64,000 nucleotides of DNA from Oscillospiraceae bacterium. GTDB taxonomy: Bacteria > Bacillota > Clostridia > Oscillospirales > Oscillospiraceae. A model generated the notes under the pieces. The model ran no database searches. It worked only from the letters and a program-made list of their open reading frames with translations, and was not told where the DNA came from. Made by a program: the position numbers and the translations under genes. Position 1 is the first letter of the stretch. Each line of letters begins with the position of its first letter. The DNA lies in assembly GCA_902798545.1 (NCBI GenBank), contig CADBWQ010000004.1, positions 48,129-112,128 of the forward strand. The letters are read 5' to 3'. Shown here piece by piece: positions 33,437 through 41,985 of the stretch.

Positions 33437-34437
33437 CTCGTCTCACTGTGCAGGTGCGCGCCCGCGCGTAGGACCGGGGATGGGAATCCGTAGCAGTTCA
33501 TCGCATTGGGATACAGCTGGGTCTCAAAGCAGGCCGCGTCTCTCCTGTTGATGATGCTGCCTCCCTTTCCCTTCCGTTCCGTCAGGAAGTTTCCGGAGTA
33601 CAGCTGCATACCGGGAAGGTCCGTCTCCACCGTCATCTCGATGCCGGTCTCCGGACCGTAGAGAATTGCCGCCTTCTTTCCGCAGAGCACGTAATTGTGG
33701 TCATAGCCCCCTGCACGCTTCAGTTGCTCGTCATCGGCGCCGATATCGGTGCCGATTTCTTTTTCCGTCCGGAAATCAAAGGGCGTTCCCTCCACCGGCA
33801 GCAGTCTCCCGGTGGGAAGGCAGCCGCCGTCGTTTTCGGCAAACCGTTCCGCGAACAGCTGCAGTCTGTGGTTCAGCACATCGCCGCGGCCATTGAGATT
33901 AAAGTAACTGTGGTTGGTCAGATTTACAAGCGTATCCGCATCCGTGTCCGCATCATATGTGATGCAGAAGCGGTTGTCATCGGTCAGCGAGAACAGCACC
34001 TTCACATTCAGGTTTCCGGGGTAGTTCTCTTCTCCGTCCGGAGAAACCCGCCAGCAGAGCAGGCTTTCCCCCTGGGCGGCCATCCGCCAGAACTTCTTGT
34101 CAAAGCCCTCTTTCCCGCCGTGGAGATGGTTTTCTCCATCATTTTTCGCGAGTTCATAGGTCTTTCCGTTCAGAGAAAACACCGATTTGCCGATGCGGTT
34201 TCCCACACGGCCGATGGTCGCGCCGAGATAGTCTCCGTTTTTTTCATACTCCACCGCGCTGTCATAACCGAGCACCACATCCACCGGCTTTCCGCTGCGA
34301 TCCGGGATGCACAGCGCCTGTACCGTCGCGCCGTAATCGAGCACCGTCAGGGACGCTCCCGCATGATTGGTCAGTTTCGCAGCCGTCACACTCCGCCCGT
34401 CGGAGAGTTTGCCGAAATCGAAGAACTGTACCGCCAT
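33415..34437 (-). CDS. galM: Aldose 1-epimerase (galactose mutarotase)
   Basis: 340 residues, ATG 34437 with a GGAGGGAG ribosome site. Conserved elements include LDYGATVQALCIPDR, YLGATIGRVGNRI, GENHLHGGKEGFDKKFW with the substrate-binding His, NLTNHSYFNLNG with the catalytic His, and ACFETQLYPNAMN with the catalytic Glu. It interconverts alpha and beta anomers of galactose and glucose in the cytoplasm. No other Leloir genes are near. The gene is separated from the upstream stator genes by a hairpin. Confidence 0.95.
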   Translation of the reverse strand: MAVQFFDFGKLSDGRSVTAAKLTNHAGASLTVLDYGATVQALCIPDRSGKPVDVVLGYDSAVEYEKNGDYLGATIGRVGNRIGKSVFSLNGKTYELAKNDGENHLHGGKEGFDKKFWRMAAQGESLLCWRVSPDGEENYPGNLNVKVLFSLTDDNRFCITYDADTDADTLVNLTNHSYFNLNGRGDVLNHRLQLFAERFAENDGGCLPTGRLLPVEGTPFDFRTEKEIGTDIGADDEQLKRAGGYDHNYVLCGKKAAILYGPETGIEMTVETDLPGMQLYSGNFLTERKGKGGSIINRRDAACFETQLYPNAMNCYGFPSPVLRAGAHLHSETSYAFRVR

Positions 34438-34469
34438 AATTAATCTCCCTCCACTGTTTTTTATTCTTT

Positions 34470-34500
34470 AAGCATCCTGCCCTGATCCGGCAGGATGCTT
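34470..34500 (-). terminator. Hairpin after the OmpA-domain gene
   Basis: AAGCATCCTGCC and its exact complement flank a seven-base loop. No clean T run follows on the minus strand, so it may act by RNA stability as well as termination. Confidence 0.6.
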
Positions 34501-34525
34501 ATTCGTGTATTTCGCGCTGTCCGTG

Positions 34526-35632
34526 TCAGCCGGCGTTTTCTCCCTGCGCCTGCACTGCTTCGGGCAACTCCAGTTCCAGATAGCTGTTCACGATGTTCAT
34601 GATCGAATCATCCTTCAGAATGATGGAGATCTCGATTCTGCGGTTCTGCGCCCGCCCCTCTTCGGTGTCGTTGCTGGCCACGGGTCTGGTATCGCCGTAG
34701 CCGGAGGCACAGAAGCATTCGGCATATTGCTGCAGCCTTCCGCCGCCGTTATCCAGCAGGTATCCCAGTACAGCGTTGGCACGCGCAGACGACAGCGTAC
34801 GGTTGTCCTGGCGGTTGCCCGTGCTGTCGGCATGGCCGGAGATGACGATGCTGTCTACGTAACGGATGTTGTCTTCGTCTGACAGGAACCGTTCAAACAC
34901 ATCAATCAGCTGGTTCAGCATCGGAATGGCCTCCGCCTTGATGGCCGAGGAGCCGACATCGAAGAACACGCCCTCACTCAGGACAATATTACCGTTGTCG
35001 ATCCTGACCTTGGAACTGTCCCCCATCACCGCAATCACGCTGTCCCGGATCTGTTCCAGAACAGACCGCCGCACGCCGACGATGGTCTCCATCTGGCCAC
35101 GCAGTTCCAGGATTTCCTCGGTCGCCGCATTGAGATATTCCTCCTGCTCCCCGATGAGGCTCTGCTGTCTGGTCAGTCTTGCTTCCTGGTCGGCCAGCTT
35201 TGACTCCTGCTCCGAGAGTCTGGTCTCCTGGCTGGAAAGCAGCGCCTTCTGGTCGGCCAGCAGCTTGTCCTGTTCCGCGAGGTCTGCTTCCTTCTCCTCA
35301 AGGCTCGTTCTGACCTGATCCAGATCGGCTGACACCCTGTCCAGCTCATCCTGGGCCTCACTGACCTGCTGCATGGTAAGTGTCAGAGAATCCTCCAGAC
35401 TCAGAAGCTCTTTTTCTTTTTCCGCCAGCTGGGTTCTCGTCTCCGAAAGCTGGGACTCGGTATTCTTCAGATTGTTCCCTGTAATCATATTGGAGATATA
35501 GCTCAGCAGCATCAGGAAGAACAGAATCAGCGCCACCGCCGACATCATGTCGGCATAGGACGGCCAGAAACCCTGCTCTCCTTCCTGGCTCCTTACCATC
35601 GCATCCGTACGGCCTGTATAACGCCGTTTCAT
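34526..35632 (-). CDS. MotB/ZorB-like stator subunit with long coiled coil and OmpA domain
   Basis: 368 residues. A short cytoplasmic N-terminus leads to one membrane helix, FWPSYADMMSAVALILFFLMLL, with D28 at the position of the proton-carrying aspartate of MotB-type subunits. Residues about 55-190 form a heptad-rich coiled coil (repeated SLEEKEADLAEQ-like and LLSSQETRLSEQ-like units). Residues about 205-340 are an OmpA/MotB peptidoglycan-binding domain with VISGHADSTGNRQDNRTLSSARANAV. Its start overlaps the MotA-like gene by four bases, so both form one unit. No flagellar genes are present. The coiled coil is longer than in typical MotB, suggesting reach across a thick envelope. Confidence 0.88.
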   Translation of the reverse strand: MKRRYTGRTDAMVRSQEGEQGFWPSYADMMSAVALILFFLMLLSYISNMITGNNLKNTESQLSETRTQLAEKEKELLSLEDSLTLTMQQVSEAQDELDRVSADLDQVRTSLEEKEADLAEQDKLLADQKALLSSQETRLSEQESKLADQEARLTRQQSLIGEQEEYLNAATEEILELRGQMETIVGVRRSVLEQIRDSVIAVMGDSSKVRIDNGNIVLSEGVFFDVGSSAIKAEAIPMLNQLIDVFERFLSDEDNIRYVDSIVISGHADSTGNRQDNRTLSSARANAVLGYLLDNGGGRLQQYAECFCASGYGDTRPVASNDTEEGRAQNRRIEISIILKDDSIMNIVNSYLELELPEAVQAQGENAG

Positions 35633-36573
35633 TGCTGTTTTCCTCCAACGCGGCGGTTAATCTCCCGCAGCGCCGAAGCGAGATCACGGACCGCAAGATC
35701 CATGCGCTCCACACTGCCGCGCAGGTTGTAGTCGACTTCGGAGAAGTCGTGTACACCATCGTTGAACCGCTCCAGCGCGGTGTCAAAATGCTTCAGGTGA
35801 TCCTTCTGCTCGCTGATCGCCTTGGCATATACATTCGAGGCCGCCTGTGTCGTAGCGGCATAATTCTCAGCTGAGGAGCGCAGCGCAGTACGGATCTCCG
35901 AAACGGAATCGTTCAGGGTGTCGATCAGACGGTTCACCAGATCCGCGTCGTCCTTCGTTGCCTCTGTGGTCAGTGTCGGAGCGATCTCCATATCCAGCCA
36001 GAGCTCCAGCCGGGTTTCCAGCCGTTCGCGTGCTGCCTGCGGCGAGAGGATGGTGCGCAGAATCGTCAGCAGGATGGAGCAGCCGGCTCCGAAAAGCGAT
36101 GTGTAAAATGCCACGCCCATGCCGCTCAGCGCGCTCATCAGGCCGCCCCCGACACTGTCGAGTACGCTCAGCCATTCCGAGGTATTGGACAGTCCGATGA
36201 GCTCTGTCAGTGAGGACACCGACATGCTCAGGCCGAGAAAGGTTCCGAAAAGCCCAAGCGTCACAAACAGGGAAACTGCGTTATTCAGAAAGCGCTCACA
36301 CAGCAGCAGCCCCGAAAGCCGTGATCCGATCACGTCGGAGATGATGGCCGGGGTATTGACATCCTGCCCGTACTGCTTGTACGCGGCGGTGTATTCCTTC
36401 AGGATTGCCGAGCGAAATCCTCTCGCCTCCGGATTTCCGCCTCTGGCCTTTCCCTCCAGGAAGCGATACCGTACTCTCACATAAAACAGCAGGATCACAG
36501 CAAGAACAAACAATGCTGCGATCACCGCGATGACCAGCACACCCGATACGGGCATGTTCCGCAATGCGCTCAT
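35629..36573 (-). CDS. MotA/TolQ/ExbB-like proton channel subunit
   Basis: 314 residues, ATG 36573 with GGAGG upstream. One N-terminal helix and two central helices, FVTLGLFGTFLGLSMSVSSL and GGLMSALSGMGVAFYTSLFGAGCSILLTIL, carry the family signature (GTFLGL and the G-A-----G---F/A block). The C-terminal 110 residues are a soluble helical tail, as in ZorA-type proteins but far shorter. With the OmpA-domain partner it should form an ion-driven rotary or pulling complex in the membrane. The tail could contact a cytoplasmic effector, but no candidate (such as ZorC, ZorD or ZorE) is adjacent. Confidence 0.85.
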   Translation of the reverse strand: MSALRNMPVSGVLVIAVIAALFVLAVILLFYVRVRYRFLEGKARGGNPEARGFRSAILKEYTAAYKQYGQDVNTPAIISDVIGSRLSGLLLCERFLNNAVSLFVTLGLFGTFLGLSMSVSSLTELIGLSNTSEWLSVLDSVGGGLMSALSGMGVAFYTSLFGAGCSILLTILRTILSPQAARERLETRLELWLDMEIAPTLTTEATKDDADLVNRLIDTLNDSVSEIRTALRSSAENYAATTQAASNVYAKAISEQKDHLKHFDTALERFNDGVHDFSEVDYNLRGSVERMDLAVRDLASALREINRRVGGKQQ

Positions 36574-36636
36574 TGATTAACCTCCATTTCCCATTTCCGG
36601 AAGCGGGTCTTTCTTCCCGCTCCGTCCTGGTTTTGT

Positions 36637-37746
36637 TCAGTCTTCTTTTCCGTTTTCCTCCGCGGCCAGCGGTTTCGCCGTCGCTGTGTCTTTGCTTCTC
36701 CCCGGTCTGGCATCACGCTTCTCCGCCTTCCTTGCCCGGTGTCCGGCCACGATTCTTCGGAACAGTTTCCGCAGCAGCCAGATCACCAGCCAGATGATCG
36801 GGATCAGCAGTACCAGAACCGGCAGCGCCTCCACCAGGAAGACCAACAGATCCTTCAGGAACTGGCCGGCGTTGTACAGTCCGTCTTTCAGCGCCTGGGC
36901 CAGTTCTTCGCCGAAGGTCGGGTTCACCTTTTCTTCCGGGGTATATTCCCGCACTTCCTTCACCGTCAGGCTGATTGTACTGTAGCTGACGCGGCGGTCC
37001 CAGTTGTTCAGTCTGGTTTGAAGCGACTCAATCTGATAGCGCAGTTCTGTCAGGCGGTCCTCAATGGTGATGACATCTTCCACCGTCTCCGCGAGCTCCA
37101 TCATCTCCAGCAGTCTTGTTTCCTGGGTCTGGTATGCTTTCAGATGTGCCTGGGCGTCATAGTACTGGCTGGTTACATTCTCGGTGTAAATATGAGAATA
37201 GGGGATGTTTCCGAGCCCGGACAGGCCGTCCATGAGTTCCTGGAAGCGTCCGGACGGAATACGCAGGGTGTAGCTGGCATCCCTGGTCGACGCACTGCCG
37301 CGGGACTTCTGATAATAGTTCGACCCGCTTACACTGCTGGATTCGATCCAGCCGCCGTATTCCTCCACCAGGCCGGAGATTTTCCCGATGGTCTCGTCGA
37401 ACTGTGTCGTCTCAACGGTGACGTCAGAGGAATAGATGATTTTATCCGGGTTTTCTGTCGGAGCATCGCTGCTGCCAGCTCCGCTTCCGGCGCCGGCGCC
37501 GGCGCCGTTGCCGTACGCCGCCGCTGAAGTCTCAACCGCAGAGAATCCATAGTCCCCGTCATAGTCCATCATGGCCATGGGCATCGCTTCTTCGGCAACG
37601 TCATAGGACGAGTTGTAGCTGTAGGCGCCTGCCTCTGTCTGCGCGGAAGATTTTCCGGTGCTGCTTCTGCTCGAACCGCAGGCGCAGAGGGACAGAAGCA
37701 TCATCATGGCGAGCAGTAATGCAGAAATACGTTTTACAGATTTCAT
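36637..37746 (-). CDS. DUF4349 lipoprotein
   Basis: 369 residues, ATG 37746 with AGGAGG upstream. The signal sequence ends with a lipobox LCAC, so C23 should be lipidated. A Gly/Ala/Ser-rich linker to about 95 is followed by the DUF4349 domain: DKIIYSSDVTVETTQFDETIGKI, the YTLRIPSGRFQELMD strand, a coiled coil with EDVITIEDRLTELRYQIESLQTRLN, and VSYSTISLTVKEV. A membrane helix near 305-330 and a basic cytoplasmic tail close the protein, giving two membrane attachments. DUF4349 proteins are widespread in Firmicutes and of unknown role. It lies upstream of the stator pair on the same strand. Confidence 0.88.
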   Translation of the reverse strand: MKSVKRISALLLAMMMLLSLCACGSSRSSTGKSSAQTEAGAYSYNSSYDVAEEAMPMAMMDYDGDYGFSAVETSAAAYGNGAGAGAGSGAGSSDAPTENPDKIIYSSDVTVETTQFDETIGKISGLVEEYGGWIESSSVSGSNYYQKSRGSASTRDASYTLRIPSGRFQELMDGLSGLGNIPYSHIYTENVTSQYYDAQAHLKAYQTQETRLLEMMELAETVEDVITIEDRLTELRYQIESLQTRLNNWDRRVSYSTISLTVKEVREYTPEEKVNPTFGEELAQALKDGLYNAGQFLKDLLVFLVEALPVLVLLIPIIWLVIWLLRKLFRRIVAGHRARKAEKRDARPGRSKDTATAKPLAAEENGKED

Positions 37747-37846
37747 TGGTTCCTCCTTCTGTCGTTTGCTGTCCTGTCAGTGGACTTCTTTCCGGTTGCT
37801 CTTCTTCCATTCACAGCGTTCCCGGACTCACCGGTTCCGCCGTTAA

Positions 37847-37881
37847 ACCAAAAGGGTTCCCGCCGGAGCGAGAACCCTTTT
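37847..37881 (-). terminator. Terminator of the parvulin gene
   Basis: On the minus strand GGGTTCTCGC-TCCG-GCGGGAACCC forms a stem with one mismatch followed by TTTT, just past the stop codon. Confidence 0.85.
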
Positions 37882-37886
37882 CCTCA

Positions 37887-39569
37887 TTATTTTCCGACGA
37901 AGCGGAATCCAAAGCCTTCCGTGACCGTGCAGGCCTCGTTGAGTTCGCCGGTCCAGTCGCTCATCGCCTCGCTCTGCAGCTCGCTCTTGGCTATATAATC
38001 ACTGTACAGCGGACCCTCTCCGACGTAGTAGACCACGTGGTAACCGGCATAGGAACCGCTCTCGCCATAGACAATCGCGGTGTCGCCCGGCTTGTGACCG
38101 CCGAAGCAGAAGTCGTTGAATTCCGTCACCATCTGGCCGTGATAGATGTTTTCATACAGACCGCCGTTGGTGTTGGAGCCGGTGTCTTCGGAGTACTGCT
38201 CCGCCAGCGCGGCAAAGCTCTCTTCGGTCTTGTCACCGGCATTGAACTCCGCCAGGATCTCTTCGGCGCGGGCCTTGGCCGCTTCCTTGGCCTCGTCGGT
38301 ATAGTTGCCCTCTTCATCGGCCTCTGCCTTGATCAGGATATGGCGGACGCTGGCCGTCTTATAGTGATTGTTTTCCCGCCCGAGGTACATCACCACCGTG
38401 TAGCCGGAAGGATCCTCCTCCGCATCGGCAAAGACCTCGATGTCGCCGGGCTCACGGTCGGCCTTCATCCACTCGGCATAATTCTGATCCAGGCTGCTTC
38501 CGCTGACGCCGGTGCGGTGAGAGGGCTGCGCCTCGGTCTGGGACTCCACCGCGGCTGCGAAGCGCTCCGCAGGATCGGCCGTTTCGACTTCGGCCGCTTC
38601 CGCAGCGTCGGCATTCTCCGCGTCTTCGGCCGCTTCCGCAGCGTCGGCATTCTCCGCGTCTTCGGCCGCTTCGGCTTCCGCTGTATCCCAGCCGTCCGTA
38701 TAGGCCATTACGATGGCGTCGGCGGTCGCCTTTGCCTCGGCGCGGGTCTGCTCATCGGCAACCATCTCAACGGTGTCTTCCGCTCCGTCTTCTCCGGGCA
38801 CCGTGTTCTCGATCGTCTCGGCGGTCACATAGTAGAGATCAAAGTCAAACAGATCCCGGTCTCCGCCCAGGCCCTGATAGTATTCTTCCAGTTCCTCATC
38901 GGTCCAGCTGAGACTGTTCATCTTCTCGTTGTAGGCCTTCTGGGCAAGCGCCGTATCCAGCGCGGCCTGCCGGACAATCTTTGCCGTTACGCCGCTGCCG
39001 TAGTTCATGGCATAGAGCTTGTCCGCGCTGCCGTAGCCATAGGACTTGGCCGTCTCTTCCATGCCCTCAAACTGTGCATCCACATCGGCAATTTCCTCAT
39101 CTGTCAGCGCGATGCCGTTTTCCGCCGCATAATCAAGCAGGGCACGGTTCTGCTGAACGTCCATCTCGGCCAGATTCCGGAAATAATCACGCCAGGTGCC
39201 GCCATCAGTCATGCTGCTCTGCTGGTCATCCAGGCCGGCCAGGCCCATGCTGGTGTCCAGGCCGAGGTAGGAGAGATAGTTGCCATAGGTATTCACCATG
39301 GTCAGGTATTCGTTGCCGTAGTAGTAGTTGACTTCAGCGGGCGTATACTTGACGCCGTTTGCCGTGAGCGCGGTCGTCGCCGTATACATCAGACCGGAAT
39401 TCAGAAGCAGAATGGCAGCGATCAGAACAATCACACCGATGGAGCCCCAGGTCCATTTCCGTCTGGAAATGGCTTTTTTCTTCTCTTCCTCCTGTGCGGC
39501 AAGGGTCTTCTTATCCGTGCCGGCTTCTCTCGCCGCTATGCGGTTTTTTCTTTCAGTTGATGCACTCAT
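37887..39569 (-). CDS. Membrane-anchored parvulin-type peptidyl-prolyl isomerase
   Basis: 560 residues, ATG 39569 with GAAGGA upstream. A charged N-terminus and one membrane helix (residues about 40-60) replace the lipoprotein signal of PrsA. A SurA-like helical chaperone part follows (EVNYYYGNEYLTMVNTYG onward). Residues about 290-345 are an Ala/Glu/Asp-rich spacer containing a tandem repeat. The parvulin domain comes last: SVRHILIKAEAD, SNTNGGLYENIYHGQMVTEFNDFCF and AGYHVVYYVGEGP. It should assist folding of secreted proteins outside the membrane. It has its own strong promoter. Substrates may include the many secreted proteins encoded nearby. Confidence 0.9.
   Translation of the reverse strand: MSASTERKNRIAAREAGTDKKTLAAQEEEKKKAISRRKWTWGSIGVIVLIAAILLLNSGLMYTATTALTANGVKYTPAEVNYYYGNEYLTMVNTYGNYLSYLGLDTSMGLAGLDDQQSSMTDGGTWRDYFRNLAEMDVQQNRALLDYAAENGIALTDEEIADVDAQFEGMEETAKSYGYGSADKLYAMNYGSGVTAKIVRQAALDTALAQKAYNEKMNSLSWTDEELEEYYQGLGGDRDLFDFDLYYVTAETIENTVPGEDGAEDTVEMVADEQTRAEAKATADAIVMAYTDGWDTAEAEAAEDAENADAAEAAEDAENADAAEAAEVETADPAERFAAAVESQTEAQPSHRTGVSGSSLDQNYAEWMKADREPGDIEVFADAEEDPSGYTVVMYLGRENNHYKTASVRHILIKAEADEEGNYTDEAKEAAKARAEEILAEFNAGDKTEESFAALAEQYSEDTGSNTNGGLYENIYHGQMVTEFNDFCFGGHKPGDTAIVYGESGSYAGYHVVYYVGEGPLYSDYIAKSELQSEAMSDWTGELNEACTVTEGFGFRFVGK
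38589..38672 (-). repeat. 36-base tandem repeat in the parvulin spacer
   Basis: Two perfect 36-base copies (38589-38624 and 38625-38660) and a 12-base partial third encode AEAAEDAENADA twice in frame. Perfect identity points to recent slippage; unit length keeps the frame. Confidence 0.9.
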
Positions 39570-39606
39570 GTCTTTCGTCCTTCTGTCTCTTTATTTGTGC
39601 GTCTGC

Positions 39607-39635
39607 ATTATATCTGCAAACATGACGCCTTTCAA
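39607..39635 (-). promoter_or_regulatory. Promoter of the parvulin gene
   Basis: On the minus strand TTGAAA and TATAAT are 17 bases apart, about 40 bases ahead of the start codon. This separates the gene from prfB upstream. Confidence 0.8.
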
Positions 39636-39687
39636 GAATAATATGTGAAAATTTAGAGATTTTTCAGTTTTCTGAACTGCTTTATGC

Positions 39688-40794
39688 TCAGTTTTCCGCT
39701 CTCATGGAGAGGAATGCGTTAATAAACCCGTCCAGATCTCCGTCCATGACATTCTGAATGTTTCCGTTTTCATATTCTGTCCGGTGATCCTTCACCAGCT
39801 GGTAGGGCATAAACACATAGGACCGGATCTGGCTGCCCCATTCGATCTTCATCTGGACACCCTTAATATCACTGATCTTCTCCAGATGCTCACGCTCCTT
39901 GATCTCTGCAAGGCGGGCGCGGAGCATGTTCTTGCAGTTTTCCAGATTCTGGAAATGACTGCGCTCCACCTGGCTGGAGACCACGATCCCGGTCGGAATA
40001 TGCGTCAGACGGACAGCCGAGGAGGTCTTGTTGACCTTCTGACCGCCGGCGCCGGAGGAGCGGAACACATCCATCTTGATGTCCTCGTCCCGCAGCTCGA
40101 TCTCCGTGTCGTCGCTGATTTCCGGCATGACCTCCACCGCTGCGAAGCTGGTGTGCCTTCTGCCAGCCGCGTCGAACGGCGATACCCGCACCAGCCGGTG
40201 GATCCCGTGCTCGCTTTTGAGGAAACCATAGGCGTTTTCACCCTCGATCATGATGGTCGCGCTCTTGAGCCCGGCCTCATCGCCGTCGAGATAGTCCATG
40301 ACCTTGACCTTATAGCCATGGCGGTCCGCCCACATATTATACATCCGGTAGAGCATCGAAGCCCAGTCCTGCGCTTCCGTTCCGCCGGCGCCGGCGTGGA
40401 AGGTAAGGATCGCGTTGTTCCCGTCGTATTCTCCCGTGAGCAGTGTGCTCAGGCGTGTTTCTTCCACCTTCTCCTCGAAAGCGGTATACTCGCTCTGCAG
40501 CTCTTCCAGAAGGCTGTCGTCGTCTTCTTCGATCGCCATTTCACAGAGCGTCATCAGATCATCCCAGCTGCCGCAGAGCCGGTTGTAGTTATCCCGCTTG
40601 TTCTGCAGCGTTTTCAGGCGTTTCTGTACCTTCCGGGATTTTTCCACATCGTTCCAGAAGCCCTCGCGAGCACTCGCCGCCTCCAGTTCTTCGATCTCCT
40701 TTTCTGCCGCATCCAGCTTCAGCGCGCCGCGCAGCATTTCCAGACTTGGCCTGATGGCGTTGAGCTTTTGTTTATATTCTTCAAATTCCAGCAT
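39688..40794 (-). CDS. prfB: Peptide chain release factor 2
   Basis: 368 residues from ATG 40794, matching the usual RF2 N-terminus MLEFEEYKQKL; an ATG 18 bases upstream (40812) is possible but has no ribosome site. The stop-codon-reading SPF tripeptide (VRVSPFDAAGRRH) and the GGQ loop (RSSGAGGQKVNKTSSAVRLTH) are intact, so it recognises UGA/UAA and releases the peptide. The family's programmed frameshift region reads straight through LRGALKLDAAEKE with no in-frame stop, so this copy is not autoregulated by frameshifting. Confidence 0.95.
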   Translation of the reverse strand: MLEFEEYKQKLNAIRPSLEMLRGALKLDAAEKEIEELEAASAREGFWNDVEKSRKVQKRLKTLQNKRDNYNRLCGSWDDLMTLCEMAIEEDDDSLLEELQSEYTAFEEKVEETRLSTLLTGEYDGNNAILTFHAGAGGTEAQDWASMLYRMYNMWADRHGYKVKVMDYLDGDEAGLKSATIMIEGENAYGFLKSEHGIHRLVRVSPFDAAGRRHTSFAAVEVMPEISDDTEIELRDEDIKMDVFRSSGAGGQKVNKTSSAVRLTHIPTGIVVSSQVERSHFQNLENCKNMLRARLAEIKEREHLEKISDIKGVQMKIEWGSQIRSYVFMPYQLVKDHRTEYENGNIQNVMDGDLDGFINAFLSMRAEN

Positions 40795-40841
40795 TGTTCC
40801 AACCACTTTCATAAAATCAAATCTTTTGCGCTAACTTTATG

Positions 40842-40870
40842 ATTATATACAAAAATACGGCATTTGGCAA
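40842..40870 (-). promoter_or_regulatory. prfB promoter
   Basis: On the minus strand TTGCCA and TATAAT are 17 bases apart, about 40 bases from the start codon. Confidence 0.75.
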
Positions 40871-40905
40871 TCGCTTTTTTCATACGGGTTGCAAACGTTT
40901 TTTTC

Positions 40906-40934
40906 TTCCAATTCTAATGCTTTTATGTTATAGT
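40906..40934 (+). promoter_or_regulatory. Possible prs promoter
   Basis: TTCCAA and TATAGT are 17 bases apart and lie about 80 bases before the prs start, back to back with the prfB promoter. The -35 match is weak. Confidence 0.45.
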
Positions 40935-41013
40935 TTATGTGTTGGTTTATGTGCGGAAGTAAATATATGTGATGCAGCTTGACGCATTCTATTTGATGGA
41001 GGATTATAGAAGC

Positions 41014-41979
41014 ATGATTTCTCATGGGAAAGAGATCGCCGTTTTCACCGGCAACTCCAATCCGGCCCTCGCGAAAGATATCTGTTCCGCCCTTTTTATT
41101 AATCCCGGCAACTGCAGTATTTCGCAGTTTGCAGACGGAGAGTGTTCCGTCTCTGTTTATGAGCCCGTCCGCGGCAAGGATGTGTTCATTGTCCAGTCCA
41201 CCTGCAAGCCTGTCAACGACAGCCTCATGGAACTGCTCATCATGATCGATGCCATGCGTCGTGCCTCTGCGGGCAGAATTACCGCCGTGATTCCCTATTT
41301 TGGATATGCACGTCAGGACAGAAAGGCCAAGAGCCGCGATCCCATCTCTGCAAAACTTGTTGCCAATCTCATCACTGTTGCCGGTGCCGACCGCGTTCTG
41401 ACGATGGATCTGCATGCCGCTCAGATACAGGGCTTTTTTGATATTCCTGTGGACAATCTGGTCGGCTCGCACCTCTTCATCAAGCACTTTACCAAGATGT
41501 TCGGCAAAGGGAACGAGGACGTCATGGTCGTCTCTCCCGATGTCGGAAGCACCGCCCGTGCCCGCGCTTTTGCCATGAAGCTCGGCGTCAATATGGCCAT
41601 TGTGGACAAGCGCCGCGAACGTGCCAACCAGTCCGAAGTCATGAACATCATCGGCAATGTGGAAGGCAAGATCTGCATTCTTCTTGACGACATTGTCGAC
41701 ACTGCCGGCTCCCTCTGCGGCGCAGCCAAAGCCATCAAGGAGATCGGCGGTGCAAAGGAAATCTACGCCTGTGTGACGCACGGTGTTCTCTCCGGCCCTG
41801 CGATTTCCCGTATTCAGGAGAGCTATATTGAGCACCTTCTGCTCCTTGACACCATCCCCTATCCCGCAGATCAGCCCATGCTGAGCAAAGTGAGCTACAT
41901 CTCTTCCGCCCCGGTCTTTGCCGAGGCGATCCGCAGGATCTATGAAGAGGTCTCCATTGCCAACATGTTCGAGAATTAA
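41014..41979 (+). CDS. prs: Ribose-phosphate pyrophosphokinase
   Basis: 321 residues from ATG 41014, 11 bases after GGAGG; earlier in-frame starts at 40969 and 40996 either lack or overlap that site. Conserved blocks are ISQFADGECSVSVYEPVRGKDVFIVQS, IPYFGYARQDRKAKSRDPISAKLVANL with the flexible loop, VLTMDLHAAQIQGFFDIPVDNL and the PRPP-binding LLDDIVDTAGSLCGAA. It makes PRPP from ribose 5-phosphate and ATP for nucleotide, His and Trp synthesis. The next gene, pth, follows after six bases, a pairing known from other Firmicutes. Confidence 0.96.
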   Translation: MISHGKEIAVFTGNSNPALAKDICSALFINPGNCSISQFADGECSVSVYEPVRGKDVFIVQSTCKPVNDSLMELLIMIDAMRRASAGRITAVIPYFGYARQDRKAKSRDPISAKLVANLITVAGADRVLTMDLHAAQIQGFFDIPVDNLVGSHLFIKHFTKMFGKGNEDVMVVSPDVGSTARARAFAMKLGVNMAIVDKRRERANQSEVMNIIGNVEGKICILLDDIVDTAGSLCGAAKAIKEIGGAKEIYACVTHGVLSGPAISRIQESYIEHLLLLDTIPYPADQPMLSKVSYISSAPVFAEAIRRIYEEVSIANMFEN

Positions 41980-41985
41980 GGGTCC

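Noticed and set aside
34526-36573. Complete Zorya defence system or flagellar motor
   Set aside because: Only the MotA-like and OmpA-domain subunits are present; ZorC, ZorD or ZorE-like genes and flagellar genes are absent from the window.
38589-38672. CRISPR array
   Set aside because: The 36-base units are directly tandem, without spacers, and lie inside a coding frame.
37719-39560. 613-codon plus-strand frame opposite the parvulin gene
   Set aside because: Its residues mirror the minus-strand parvulin codons, including the repeat, and it lacks a start site of its own.
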